In this document: positions 34,897 to 43,588 of the stretch, piece by piece | Layout of the letters: every line of letters starts with the position of its first letter | How positions within the stretch are numbered: the first letter of the stretch is position 1 | From: Mesorhizobium tianshanense | GTDB lineage: Bacteria; Pseudomonadota; Alphaproteobacteria; Rhizobiales; Rhizobiaceae | DNA: 64,000 nt | Direction of reading: 5' to 3' | Assembly (NCBI RefSeq): GCF_007830515.1 | Contig: NZ_VLKT01000033.1 | Coordinates: forward strand, 26,138-90,137 | Notes under the pieces: generated by a model | Database searches by the model: none | What the model was told of the DNA's origin: nothing | What the model saw: the letters and a program-made list of their open reading frames with translations, nothing else | Program-made: the position numbers and the translations under genes

Positions 34897-34971
34897 GCGC
34901 TTAAAGCGCTTGTAGCACTTTAACTTTGCGCATGATCCTTTCCGAATCGATTTCGATTTTCGGGGTCATGA
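34897..34971. repeat. Rhizobial palindromic repeat at the merR-like 3' end
   Basis: It begins with GCGCTT-A-AAGCGC (34897-34909) and contains the shared core TGTAGCACTTT..TTTGCGCATGATCC (from 34911). It then folds CATGATCC...GGGGTCATG (34931-34970). The same core and polarity recur at 43531-43588. It abuts the stop of the MerR gene. Confidence 0.7.
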
Positions 34972-34972
34972 G

Positions 34973-35515
34973 CTAGCGCACCTGATCGAGCAGGCGCTTG
35001 CATTCCAGAAGGTCGAACAGCGCCTCCTGCAGCAAGGCACGATTGTCGCGCGAGAGTTTCGACGTGCCCGGCTGCACCGGGCCTTCGTCGTCGGTCTTGC
35101 CCAGACCGAAAAAGCGCCGGCTGGGTTTCACCTTGGGCTCGCCGACCAGCATCTCGTCATCGGCGCCGCGCGGCTGGGCCGCTGGCGTCAGCGGCACAGC
35201 ATCGGCCTGCCGGCGTTGCGCGATCGCCTCGACCGCCGCCATGTCGCCATTGCCGATGGCGACCAGGAAATGGTTACCGTTCTCGCGCAGCAGCTTCTGC
35301 ACGCCCTTGATCGTGTAGCCCTGGTCGTAGAGCATGTGGCGAATGCCCTTGATCAGTTCGACATCCTGCGGCCGGTAATAGCGGCGGCCGCCGCCGCGCT
35401 TCATCGGCTTGATCTGATTGAAACGCGTTTCCCAGAAACGCAGCACGTGCTGCGGCAGGTCGAGATCTTCCGCGACCTCACTGATGGTGCGGAAAGCATC
35501 GGGGCTCTTGTCCAT
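34973..35515 (-). CDS. MerR-family transcriptional regulator
   Basis: The 180-residue protein has a MerR HTH (AFRTISEVAEDLDLPQHVLR, FWETRFNQIKPMKRGGGRRY, YRPQDVELIKGIRHMLYDQG) and a short hydrophilic C-terminus with no metal-binding cysteines. It is the conserved MerR paralog next to ihfA in rhizobia; its target is not known. ATG 35515 gives the natural start MDKSPDAFRTISEV; upstream in-frame codons run into a repeat. It is transcribed in the same direction as ihfA, with 194 bases between. Confidence 0.85.
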   Translation of the reverse strand: MDKSPDAFRTISEVAEDLDLPQHVLRFWETRFNQIKPMKRGGGRRYYRPQDVELIKGIRHMLYDQGYTIKGVQKLLRENGNHFLVAIGNGDMAAVEAIAQRRQADAVPLTPAAQPRGADDEMLVGEPKVKPSRRFFGLGKTDDEGPVQPGTSKLSRDNRALLQEALFDLLECKRLLDQVR

Positions 35516-35534
35516 GGGCGAAATCCTCACGCTG

Positions 35535-35582
35535 GAGCATGATCCCGAAAATGGGAATCGGTTTTCGGACAAGACCATGCTC
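35535..35582. repeat. Palindromic intergenic repeat upstream of merR
   Basis: GAGCATG (35535-35541) pairs with CATGCTC (35576-35582), with an inner CCGAAAA/TTTTCGG pair. It lies in the 5' region of the MerR gene and resembles the other palindromes in this window. Confidence 0.65.
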
Positions 35583-35709
35583 AACAAAGAGTCATTCCGA
35601 TCCGGCCTGTCCTGCCGAATCGGGCTTTATTTCAGCGGTTTATGAAACAATATTCAAGCCCGGCGTCAAAGGGGGCGGCTGTTTTCAACCGAAGCCTTGA
35701 AAGCGGGCG

Positions 35710-36033
35710 CTACTTACCGCCCTTGGCCTTGCTGTTCTGGTGGGCGCGCAGGATGCGATTCTTCAGCACATTCGACGATTTGAAGGTCATCACGCGGCGC
35801 GGCAGGATCGGCACTTCCTCGCCGGTTTTGGGATTGCGCCCGATGCGCTCGTTCTTGGAGCGGACATGGAACGTCGCGAACGACGACAATTTCACCGTCT
35901 CGCCGCGAACGATCGCTTCGCAAATCTCGTCCAGAACCGCTTCGACGAGTTCGGCCGATTCAGTACGCGACAGGCCAACCTTGCGGTAAACGGCTTCAGC
36001 AAGATCGGCGCGCGTAAGTGTCTTTCCCCCCAT
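35710..36033 (-). CDS. ihfA: Integration host factor alpha subunit
   Basis: The 107-residue HU/IHF protein has KTLTRADLAEAVYRKVGLSR, FATFHVRSKNERIGRNPKTG, and the DNA-minor-groove beta-arm with GRNPKTGEEVPILPRRVMTF carrying the proline that intercalates DNA. The fabH-ihfA-merR order is conserved in rhizobia. It partners with IhfB to bend DNA. A gap of 103 bases separates it from fabH upstream. Confidence 0.95.
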   Translation of the reverse strand: MGGKTLTRADLAEAVYRKVGLSRTESAELVEAVLDEICEAIVRGETVKLSSFATFHVRSKNERIGRNPKTGEEVPILPRRVMTFKSSNVLKNRILRAHQNSKAKGGK

Positions 36034-36136
36034 GCGAACCGTCCCATCAGCTCAAAAACATAAATCGATACAAGCAAAGGCAGAGCCTAAGTAATTGATC
36101 CGGCAAGGTCAAGGACCGAACCTATCAGTTCGGCAC

Positions 36137-37108
36137 TTACCAGCGAACCAAAACCGCGCCCCAGGTGAAGCCCCCGCCCATCGCCTCGAGCAGCACCAGG
36201 TCACCCTTCTTGATGCGGCCGTCGGCGACGGCCACCGACAGGGCCAGCGGCACGGAAGCGGCCGAGGTGTTGCCGTGCAAATCGACCGTAACCACCACCT
36301 TTTGTTCTGCTATTCCGAGCTTTTTGGCGGAAGCGTCGATAATTCGTTTGTTGGCCTGATGCGGCACGAACCAGTCGAGATCCTCAGCGGTGATGCCGGC
36401 AGCCGAGAACGTCGCCTCGATGACGTCGGTGATCATTCCGACCGCGTGCTTGAACACTTCGCGGCCTTCCATTCTGAGATAGCCCACCGTTCCGGTGGTC
36501 GATGGTCCGCCATCGACGAACAGCTTGTCCTTGTGGGTCCCGTCGGAGCGCAGGCTGCCCGCCAGTACGCCGCGGTCTGCAATGCTGCCCGTCCCCTCTC
36601 CTGCTTCGAGTACCATCGCGCCGGCGCCGTCGCCAAACAGGACGCAGGTCGAGCGGTCGCTCCAGTCGAGGATGCGCGAGAAGGTTTCCGAGCCGATCAC
36701 CAGCACGCGTTTGGCCAGGCCGCCACGGATATAGAGGTCGGCGGTCGTCACCGCGTAGACGAAGCCCGAGCACACCGCCTGCAGGTCGAAGGCGAAGCCG
36801 TGATGCATGCCGAGCCGGTTCTGGATGTCGACGGCGGTGGCCGGAAACGTGTTGTTGGGCGTTGAGGTCGCCAGCACGATCAGGTCGATGTCATCAGGCG
36901 TCAGGCCGGCATTGTCGAGGGCGGCGCGCGCCGCCGCCTCGCCGAGCGAAGCCGTCGTCTCGTCGTCAGCCGCGATATGGCGCTGGCGGATGCCGGTGCG
37001 CTGGGCGATCCACTCGTCGGAGGTTTCGACCATGCCTTCGAAATCGGCATTCTTCATGATGCGGCGGGGCAGCGCGGCGCCTGTGCCGCGCACGACTGAT
37101 CTGATCAA
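36137..37108 (-). CDS. fabH: 3-oxoacyl-ACP synthase III (KASIII)
   Basis: The 323-residue enzyme is full length. It has the catalytic cysteine in DLQAVCSGFVYAVT, the histidine in WFVPHQANKRIID, and the asparagine in DLHGNTSAASVP. It condenses acetyl-CoA with malonyl-ACP to begin fatty acid elongation. Its start lies 9 bases after the plsX stop, so plsX-fabH is an operon continuing to ihfA. Confidence 0.96.
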   Translation of the reverse strand: MIRSVVRGTGAALPRRIMKNADFEGMVETSDEWIAQRTGIRQRHIAADDETTASLGEAAARAALDNAGLTPDDIDLIVLATSTPNNTFPATAVDIQNRLGMHHGFAFDLQAVCSGFVYAVTTADLYIRGGLAKRVLVIGSETFSRILDWSDRSTCVLFGDGAGAMVLEAGEGTGSIADRGVLAGSLRSDGTHKDKLFVDGGPSTTGTVGYLRMEGREVFKHAVGMITDVIEATFSAAGITAEDLDWFVPHQANKRIIDASAKKLGIAEQKVVVTVDLHGNTSAASVPLALSVAVADGRIKKGDLVLLEAMGGGFTWGAVLVRW

Positions 37109-37117
37109 GGCTCTGTC

Positions 37118-38188
37118 CTATTCCTTTGCGTCGGCAACGACGTCGGATTTCCTGGATGTCTGGGCATGCGGATTGCGCGCATGGAACAGGTCGAGATCGG
37201 CTTCGATGCGATCGAGCAGATTGTTGCGCACCATGTCGTAGCCAAGCTCGATCGCCGCCGCGAAGCCATCCGAATCAGCCCCGCCATGGCTTTTCACCAC
37301 AATGCCGTTCAGCCCCAAGAAAACACCGCCGTTGGAGCGGCCGACATCCATCTTTTCGCGCAGGCGATCGAAGGCGCCCTTGGCGAATATATAGCCGATC
37401 CTGGCCATCAGCGTCCGGTTCATCGCGGCACGCAGGTAACCGGCGATCTGTCTTACCGTGCCTTCCGCCGTCTTCAGCGCGATGTTGCCGGCAAATCCTT
37501 CGGTGACCACCACGTCGACAGCGCCCTTGCCGATGTCGTCGCCCTCGACGAAACCATGGTAGTTCATCGAGGCCATGTTGGCTTCGCGCAACATGCGGCC
37601 CGCCTCCTTGACCTCTTCCTGGCCCTTGATCTCCTCGACGCCGACATTGAGCAGACCGACGCTCGGCCGTTCGATGCCAAAAACCGAGCGCGCCATGCCG
37701 GTGCCCAGAATGGCGAAATCGATCAGTTGATGCGCATCCGCGCCGATGGTGGCGCCGACGTCCAGCACCACGCTTTCGCCGCGCAATGTCGGCCAGAGCG
37801 CCGCGATCGCCGGGCGATCGATGGTCGCCATGGTGCGAAGGCAGAATTTCGACATTGCCATCAAAGCACCGGTGTTGCCGGCCGAGACGCAGGCATCGGC
37901 AGTGCCTGCCTTGACTGCCTCGACCGCTTTCCACATCGACGACTTCCAGCGGCCGTGGCGCAGCGCCTGGCTCGGCTTGTCGTCCATGCTGACCGCTATC
38001 TCGCAGTGGATGAACTCGCTCACTGCCGCCAACTTGGGGAATTTTGCGAGCTCGGGGCGCACCGCCTCCTCGCGACCATATATGACGAAGCGGATGTCGG
38101 GACGCCGGGTCGCGACCGTCATGAGCGCCGGGATGACCACGCTTGGTCCGTGATCGCCGCCCATGGCATCGATGGAAATCCTGATCAC
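37118..38188 (-). CDS. plsX: Phosphate acyltransferase PlsX
   Basis: The 356-residue protein starts MIRISIDAMGGDHGPSVVIP, the PlsX hallmark, with GNTGALMAMSKFCLRTM and VVTEGFAGNIALKTAEGT later. It makes acyl-phosphate from acyl-ACP for phosphatidic acid synthesis, working with PlsY at the membrane. It precedes fabH in the same operon. The upstream yceD gene is separated by 126 bases. Confidence 0.96.
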   Translation of the reverse strand: MIRISIDAMGGDHGPSVVIPALMTVATRRPDIRFVIYGREEAVRPELAKFPKLAAVSEFIHCEIAVSMDDKPSQALRHGRWKSSMWKAVEAVKAGTADACVSAGNTGALMAMSKFCLRTMATIDRPAIAALWPTLRGESVVLDVGATIGADAHQLIDFAILGTGMARSVFGIERPSVGLLNVGVEEIKGQEEVKEAGRMLREANMASMNYHGFVEGDDIGKGAVDVVVTEGFAGNIALKTAEGTVRQIAGYLRAAMNRTLMARIGYIFAKGAFDRLREKMDVGRSNGGVFLGLNGIVVKSHGGADSDGFAAAIELGYDMVRNNLLDRIEADLDLFHARNPHAQTSRKSDVVADAKE

Positions 38189-38314
38189 GCGGTAATCATC
38201 TCACAGTTTGAGCGAGCGCCTGGCGCTTGCGACGGTTCGGGGCTCGCGAAGGTTCGGCGAAAATAGCGGTTTTAGGCTGCCGCACAACCGGCTTTTCTCC
38301 GATTGGGTAGGGTT

Positions 38315-38863
38315 TCAGGATTTTCCCAGCAGGGAACGCAGCTTTTGCTGGAATTCGCTTTCCGCAGTCCCGGCATCGTCGGCAGCCTCCAGCGACACGC
38401 CTTGCTTGCGCGGATAGGGATCGATCGCCAGTCCAAAGAACTGTTCGGCGAGCGCCCCAACATCGATCGTGTTGCCGGAAAATGTCTCCGGGCTGTCCGG
38501 CCCTTCGGCATCGAGCAGAATCTCGCCGCCGCCCTCGAAACCCTGCCGCCCGAGCTTGGACTGCTCCGGCAGGAACAGTCCGTCGACCGCCTCGTCGATA
38601 TGCGCCTCGACCGGGTCTAGGGTGACGATGCAGGCCTGGGTGACGTCGGCTTCGACACGGCCGCTGACCGTGACGCCGTTGCGTTTCCATGGCGCCACCA
38701 GCAGTTCGGCGCGGTAGCTCTCGACCGAAAGCAACTCATGCTCGCTTGCCAGCGCGGCACGCTGCGCGGCGTCGGCCTCGATCACCACCGGCAGCCCCTT
38801 TTGCGGCAGCCGGGCGACATTGGCCACGAAGGACACGGGGCTCTTGGGATCGGCGTTTTTCAT
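38315..38863 (-). CDS. DUF177 (YceD) family protein
   Basis: The 182-residue protein has the DUF177 pattern: PVSFVANVARLPQKGLPVVI, GRVEADVTQACIVTLDPVEA, and FGLAIDPYPRKQGV. In other bacteria YceD is tied to rpmF and 23S rRNA processing; here the neighbour is plsX rather than rpmF. The ATG at 38863 is preceded by AAGGAAA. It starts 8 bases after the chaperone stop and may be co-transcribed with it. Confidence 0.85.
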   Translation of the reverse strand: MKNADPKSPVSFVANVARLPQKGLPVVIEADAAQRAALASEHELLSVESYRAELLVAPWKRNGVTVSGRVEADVTQACIVTLDPVEAHIDEAVDGLFLPEQSKLGRQGFEGGGEILLDAEGPDSPETFSGNTIDVGALAEQFFGLAIDPYPRKQGVSLEAADDAGTAESEFQQKLRSLLGKS

Positions 38864-38870
38864 CTTTTCC

Positions 38871-39413
38871 TTAGATAGTCTTGGCGGCGGGGAATGCCAC
38901 TGTGCCGGAAACAATCGATTCGGTCGGCTGTTCCGCGAGTTGCCTAGAGGCGTCGGCGACGTAGCCGGCCAGATGCGTTGCCTGCGGCCAGGCACCGGCA
39001 TCGGGCCTGACATTGCGGGCAAGAGCGGCGGCGAGTGCATCCTGGTCGTTTCGTTCCAGCGCATCGTCATAGGCGGCGGTGCGGCCATAGAACATCTTCG
39101 CCAGTTTCTTCATGCGCTTCGGCACACCGACGTCGCCGATGCCCAGTTCCCGCAGCGAATGCTCGACATCCATGAAGAACTCGTCGATCAGCACCTGCGC
39201 GACCTCCGCGGCAACACCGCCCTCCCCGCGCAGCCGGTGCTGGAACAGGAACATGTGCAGCGACAGCATCTCGAAGCGGCCAAGCGGGGTGTCCGGTACA
39301 TTCCACTCGGAATAAAACAAAGTCTGCCGCGCCGCTGCCACGATTTGTGCGTAAAGCGCCTCGGTGATAGCGCGGTTGGCGTGACGTTCGCGGCCAAAAA
39401 GGCGCTGGAACAT
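38871..39413 (-). CDS. Ubiquinol-cytochrome c chaperone family protein (CBP3-like)
   Basis: The 180-residue protein matches the Ubiq_cyt_C_chap family: ALYAQIVAAARQTLFYSEWN, TPLGRFEMLSLHMFLFQHRL, and EFFMDVEHSLRELGIGDVGV with PKRMKKLAKMFYGRTAAY. It probably assists cytochrome bc1 assembly. The ATG at 39413 is the natural start; an earlier in-frame codon extends past the promoter region. It diverges from bamE with 114 bases between, the usual order in rhizobia. Confidence 0.85.
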   Translation of the reverse strand: MFQRLFGRERHANRAITEALYAQIVAAARQTLFYSEWNVPDTPLGRFEMLSLHMFLFQHRLRGEGGVAAEVAQVLIDEFFMDVEHSLRELGIGDVGVPKRMKKLAKMFYGRTAAYDDALERNDQDALAAALARNVRPDAGAWPQATHLAGYVADASRQLAEQPTESIVSGTVAFPAAKTI

Positions 39414-39527
39414 TGAGGGTGGTCTCCTGGGGACCGTTTGTTGAACTGGCCTTGTTGCATCGGCGAGCAAGCTGGTTTACCGGTTTTGCGGCCCAGCGCA
39501 AGTTGCGGCCAGCTAATGGAGTTGTAG

Positions 39528-40055
39528 TTGCGCGCGCTGAAATTCAAATCGACTTTTCTGCCCAAGTCCGCCGGCGCGATCTCGCTGCTGGCGGTTGCTT
39601 CGGCGCTTTCCGCCTGCAACTCGTCAAAGATGATCGGCGATCTCAATCCGAGCGAGACGCTGACGCAGGGCTATGTCATCGACCAGCAGGCGATCGACCT
39701 GGTGCCGGTCGGCTCGAGCCGCGAACAGGTGCTTCTGGCGCTCGGCACCCCGTCGACGAAGGCGACGTTCGACAATGAGGCCTTCTACTACATCTCACAG
39801 ACGCGCAAGCGTTACGTCGCCTTCGACAAGCCGAGGCTGGTCGATCAGAAGGTGCTGGCCGTCTATTTCGGCGAGGACGGACGCGTCTCCCAGATCGCCA
39901 ATTACGGCTTGAAGGACGGCAAGGTGTTCGACTTCATCTCACGGACCACGCCGACCGGCGGCAAGGACCAGAACTTCCTCAGCCAGATCATCAACGGCGC
40001 CAGCAAGCTGGCGCCTGGCCTCCCCGGCGGCGCCGGCAGCTCGCCCGGCACCTGA
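39528..40055 (+). CDS. bamE: Outer membrane protein assembly factor BamE (OmlA lipoprotein)
   Basis: The 175-residue protein has a lipobox SALSACNSS and the SmpA/OmlA domain (IDLVPVGSSREQVLLALGTP then FYYISQTRKRYVAFDKPRLV). The TTG at 39528 has GGAG 8 bases upstream and is taken as the start. It is part of the BAM complex that inserts outer membrane proteins. It is followed by a strong terminator at 40133-40163. Confidence 0.88.
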   Translation: MRALKFKSTFLPKSAGAISLLAVASALSACNSSKMIGDLNPSETLTQGYVIDQQAIDLVPVGSSREQVLLALGTPSTKATFDNEAFYYISQTRKRYVAFDKPRLVDQKVLAVYFGEDGRVSQIANYGLKDGKVFDFISRTTPTGGKDQNFLSQIINGASKLAPGLPGGAGSSPGT

Positions 40056-40132
40056 TCAATCCGGACAGAATCAGCTCCTCTTCCTTTCTCCTTTCCTTCT
40101 TCGCTGGAAGCAGTACCCATCTCAGGCGACCG

Positions 40133-40163
40133 AAAACCCGCGGGAGCGATCCCGCGGTTTTTT
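40133..40163 (+). terminator. Terminator of bamE
   Basis: The stem has arms ACCCGCGGGA-like/TCCCGCGGTTT around a GCGA loop and is followed by TTTTTTG. A nearly identical terminator, pointing the other way, lies at 40247-40274. Confidence 0.85.
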
Positions 40164-40246
40164 GTTTCGAGACAGCGGGCATTGCCGCGGGTTTCGGACC
40201 TCGGACGCTTGAAAGCAGCCCTGACCCGTCACAGGCATCCAAAACA

Positions 40247-40274
40247 AAACCCGCGGGATCGCTCCCGCGGGTTT
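40247..40274 (-). terminator. Terminator of hppA
   Basis: AAACCCGCGGGA pairs with TCCCGCGGGTTT over a TCGC loop; the minus strand then reads TTTTGTTTTGG. Read on the minus strand its 20-base core equals that of the bamE terminator on the plus strand. Confidence 0.85.
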
Positions 40275-40310
40275 GGTTCCGGATTTCGGCCCTGGAAAGG
40301 CCGAGCGGCC

Positions 40311-42452
40311 TCAGCCGTGCGCGAGCACGGCAAGCAGCAGCAGGGCGACGATGTTGGTGATCTTGATCGCCGGGTTGACTGCCGGACCGGCGGTGTCCTT
40401 GTAGGGATCGCCGACCGTATCGCCGGTCACCGAGGCCTTGTGCGCTTCGGAGCCCTTGAGGTGCTTGACGCCGTCCTTGTCGGTGAAGCCGTCCTCAAAC
40501 GATTTTTTCGCGTTGTCCCAGGCGCCGCCGCCAGAGGTCATCGAGATGGCGACGAACAGGCCGTTGACGATGACGCCGAGCAGCGAGGCGCCAAGTGCTG
40601 CAAAGGCGGACGCCTTCGAGCCCGAGATCAGCAGCACGCCGAAATAGACGACCAGCGGCGCCAGCACCGGCAGCAGCGACGGAATGATCATTTCCCGGAT
40701 CGCCGCCTTGGTCAGAAGGTCGACCGCACGCGCATAGTTCGGCTTCGAGGTGCCGGCCATGATGCCCGGATCCTCGCGGAACTGCTTGCGCACCTCCTCA
40801 ACGATGGCGCCCGCCGCGCGGCCGACGGCCGTCATGGCTATGCCGCCGAACAGATACGGGATCAGGCCGCCGAAGATGAGACCGGCGACGACGTAAGGGT
40901 TGGAGAGGTCGAAAGAGACTTCGCCCATGCCCTGGAAGTAAGGATATTTGTCGCCATTGGCGGCAAAGAACTTCAGGTCGTTGGAGTAGGCCGCGAACAG
41001 CACCAGCGCGCCGAGACCGGCCGAACCGATGGCGTAGCCCTTGGTCACCGCCTTGGTGGTGTTGCCGACGGCGTCGAGCGCGTCGGTGGATTGGCGCACT
41101 TCCTTGGGCAAGCCAGCCATTTCGGCAATGCCGCCGGCATTGTCGGTGACCGGACCGAAGGCGTCGAGCGCGACGATCATGCCGGCGAGGCCGAGCATCG
41201 TGGTGACCGCGATCGCCGTGCCGTAGAGGCCGGCGAACTGGTAGGTCGAAATGATGCCGCCGACGATGACGATCGCCGGAAGCGCCGTCGATTCCAGCGA
41301 GACCGCAAGGCCCTGGATGACGTTGGTGCCGTGACCGGTGACCGACGCCTGGGCGATGGAGTTCACCGGACGCTTGTCGGTGCCGGTATAATATTCGGTG
41401 ATCACCACGATGAGGCCGGTTACCGCGAGACCGATCAGGCCGCAGATGAACAGGTTCTTGCCGGTGATGGCCATGCCGGCGACCGTGCCGATCTCGCCCC
41501 AGCCCAGCGTTAACGAGGTGGCGGCGCCGAGCCCGACGATCGACAACAGGCCGGTGACGATCAGGCCCTTGTAGAGCGCGCCCATGATCGAGCCGTTGGA
41601 GCCGAGCTTGACGAAGAAAGTGCCGACGATGGAAGTCAGGATGCAGGCGCCGCAGATGGCCAGCGGATAGAGCATCGTGGCGCCGAGAACGGCGGTGCCG
41701 CCGAAGAAGATGGCGGCGAGGACCATGGTGGCGACCACGGTCACCGCATAGGTCTCGAACAGGTCGGCGGCCATGCCGGCGCAGTCGCCGACATTGTCGC
41801 CGACATTGTCGGCGATGGTGGCCGGATTGCGCGGATCATCTTCGGGAATGCCGGCTTCGACCTTGCCGACGAGATCGCCGCCGACGTCGGCACCCTTGGT
41901 GAAGATGCCGCCGCCGAGACGGGCGAAGATCGAGATCAGCGAGGCGCCGAAGCCGAGCGAAACCAGCGCGTCGATGACGGTGCGGTCGTCGGGCTGAAGG
42001 CCCATGAATTGGGTCAGGATCAGGTAGTAGATCGACACGCCGAGCAGGGCCAGGCCAGCGACCAGCATGCCGGTGATGGCTCCCGACTTGAAGGCGATCT
42101 CGAGGCCGGCCGCGAGGCTGTTGGAAGCCGCCTGCGCGGTGCGGACATTGGCGCGCACCGAGACGTGCATGCCGATGAAACCGGCGGCGCCCGACAAAAC
42201 GGCGCCAATCAGGAAGCCTATGGCGGCGGTGATCGAAAGCAGCCACCACGCGAGCAGCAGCACCACGACGCCGACGATGGCGATGGTGGTGTACTGGCGC
42301 GCCAGATAGGCCTGCGCGCCTTCGCGGATGGCCGCGGAGATTTCCTGCATACGCTGATTGCCCTGATCGGCCGCGAGGACCGAACGTGTCGCCCAGATGG
42401 CGTAAAGGACTGAAAGCAGGCCGCAGGCGATGACAGCGGAAATTATGGTCAT
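40311..42452 (-). CDS. hppA: K+-insensitive membrane H+-translocating pyrophosphatase
   Basis: The 713-residue protein has about 16 hydrophobic helices and the substrate motif DVGGDLVGKVEAGIPEDDPR, then DNVGDNVGDCAGMAADLFE and the C-terminal DTVGDPYKDTAGPAVNP. The residue pair that separates subclasses is seen in GNTTKAVTKGYAIGSAG: Lys and Thr mark the K+-independent type. It couples PPi hydrolysis to proton pumping. The start ATG 42452 (MTIISAVIACGLLSVLYAIW) begins the first helix; the longer frame has no signal. It converges with bamE. Confidence 0.95.
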   Translation of the reverse strand: MTIISAVIACGLLSVLYAIWATRSVLAADQGNQRMQEISAAIREGAQAYLARQYTTIAIVGVVVLLLAWWLLSITAAIGFLIGAVLSGAAGFIGMHVSVRANVRTAQAASNSLAAGLEIAFKSGAITGMLVAGLALLGVSIYYLILTQFMGLQPDDRTVIDALVSLGFGASLISIFARLGGGIFTKGADVGGDLVGKVEAGIPEDDPRNPATIADNVGDNVGDCAGMAADLFETYAVTVVATMVLAAIFFGGTAVLGATMLYPLAICGACILTSIVGTFFVKLGSNGSIMGALYKGLIVTGLLSIVGLGAATSLTLGWGEIGTVAGMAITGKNLFICGLIGLAVTGLIVVITEYYTGTDKRPVNSIAQASVTGHGTNVIQGLAVSLESTALPAIVIVGGIISTYQFAGLYGTAIAVTTMLGLAGMIVALDAFGPVTDNAGGIAEMAGLPKEVRQSTDALDAVGNTTKAVTKGYAIGSAGLGALVLFAAYSNDLKFFAANGDKYPYFQGMGEVSFDLSNPYVVAGLIFGGLIPYLFGGIAMTAVGRAAGAIVEEVRKQFREDPGIMAGTSKPNYARAVDLLTKAAIREMIIPSLLPVLAPLVVYFGVLLISGSKASAFAALGASLLGVIVNGLFVAISMTSGGGAWDNAKKSFEDGFTDKDGVKHLKGSEAHKASVTGDTVGDPYKDTAGPAVNPAIKITNIVALLLLAVLAHG

Positions 42453-42733
42453 TGCCGAATTTTCCTCGATTGATGGCCCAAAAGAACCCCTCCCTGGGCC
42501 GTTGAGACGGAAAGCGGATTCCGTGCGCGGAATCCGCTCCCTTCGCACCGGCTTATGCGAAACAGGGTTGCGAACGTCAAGATATTGTTCGGTTTTTGCC
42601 CGGCTTTCGCCCAAAAGCCATGGGCGGCGACATGTTCGCCAGCGCCGCCACCCAATTAGATCGATTGAAATCGGCTGGCGGTCGTCGGCTTTTGCGCAGG
42701 TCGCCGTCGGGCTGGACGACGAATATCAGCACG

Positions 42734-43491
42734 CTATCTCGTCTCCCGCCCCATGCGGCGTGCCGTGTAGCGCTCGATCGCCGACAGCCCGTCATAGATC
42801 AGCACGGCAAGGGCGGCGACGATCAGGCCGCCCTGCAGGACGAAGGCGAAGTTGTTCGACAGCAGACCGGCAATGATCACCTCGCCCAGCGTCTTGGCCG
42901 CCACGGTCGAGCCGATCGTCGCGGTGGCGAGGCTGATGACCACCGACAGCCGGACGCCGGCGAGAATGATCGGCGCGCTGAGCGGCAGCTCGACCTTGAC
43001 CAGCCTTTGCCAGCCGGTCATGCCGGCGCCGCGCGCCGCCTCGACCACATTGACCGGCAGCGTCGTCAGGCCGGTCAGCGCGTTCTCGAAGATCGGCAGC
43101 AGGCCATAGAGAAACAGCGCGATCAGCGTCGGCTTCTCACCAAAACCGACGGCCGGCACGGCCAGCGCCAGCACCGCCACCGGCGGAAAGGTCTGGCCGA
43201 TATTGACCAGGCTGCGCGACAGCGGCAGGAATTCGACGCCGACCGGCCTGGTGACCAGGATGGCGAGCGCCACGGTGGCGATGTTCTGCGCCACCGTGCG
43301 ATGCGGAAACAGTCCATGGCCCTGGATGGCGTAGCCAATGCTGCGGCGCAGCTCGTAGCCGGGCAGCGAGCGGTTGTCGGCGCCGTCGAGCCTGATCACG
43401 CCCGAGGTCGGCTCGACCAGCCGGTTGATGGCCGCAATAATTTTGTTCGAATGCAGGTGAGGCCGTTGCCGCCTCGTCCCGACAGCGTCAT
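42734..43491 (-). pseudogene. Osmoprotectant ABC transporter remnant: ATPase fragment fused to permease C-terminal part
   Basis: A GTG-started frame (43399) of 221 codons begins with an ABC-ATPase piece containing the Q-loop (RRSIGYAIQGHGLFPHRTVA). At about residue 45 it turns into the second half of an OpuBB/YehY-type permease (VNIGQTFPPVAVLALAVPAV, VEAARGAGMTGWQRLVKVEL). Upstream, a degenerate Walker A region can be read only by changing frame (GRGGNGLT, then AINRLVEPTSGVIRLDG). So a deletion appears to have removed the ATPase C-terminus and permease N-terminus in frame. No substrate-binding protein is adjacent. The product, if made, would not be a functional transporter. Confidence 0.75.
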
Positions 43492-43496
43492 GTCAT

Positions 43497-43588
43497 TACA
43501 GCGCCGTCCGTTTGGACGCGCAAAGGACGCTGTAGCACTTTTGATTTTGCGCATGATCCTTTCCGAGCCTTTGGTTCGGGGTCATGCG
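43497..43588. repeat. Rhizobial palindromic repeat overlapping the MFS stop codon
   Basis: TACAGCG (43497-43503) pairs with CGCTGTA (43527-43533). The element shares TGTAGCACTTT..TTTGCGCATGATCCTTTCCGA with 34911-34946 and ends GGGGTCATGCGCT, inside the MFS 3' end. It has the same polarity relative to the gene as at 34.9 kb. Confidence 0.7.
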
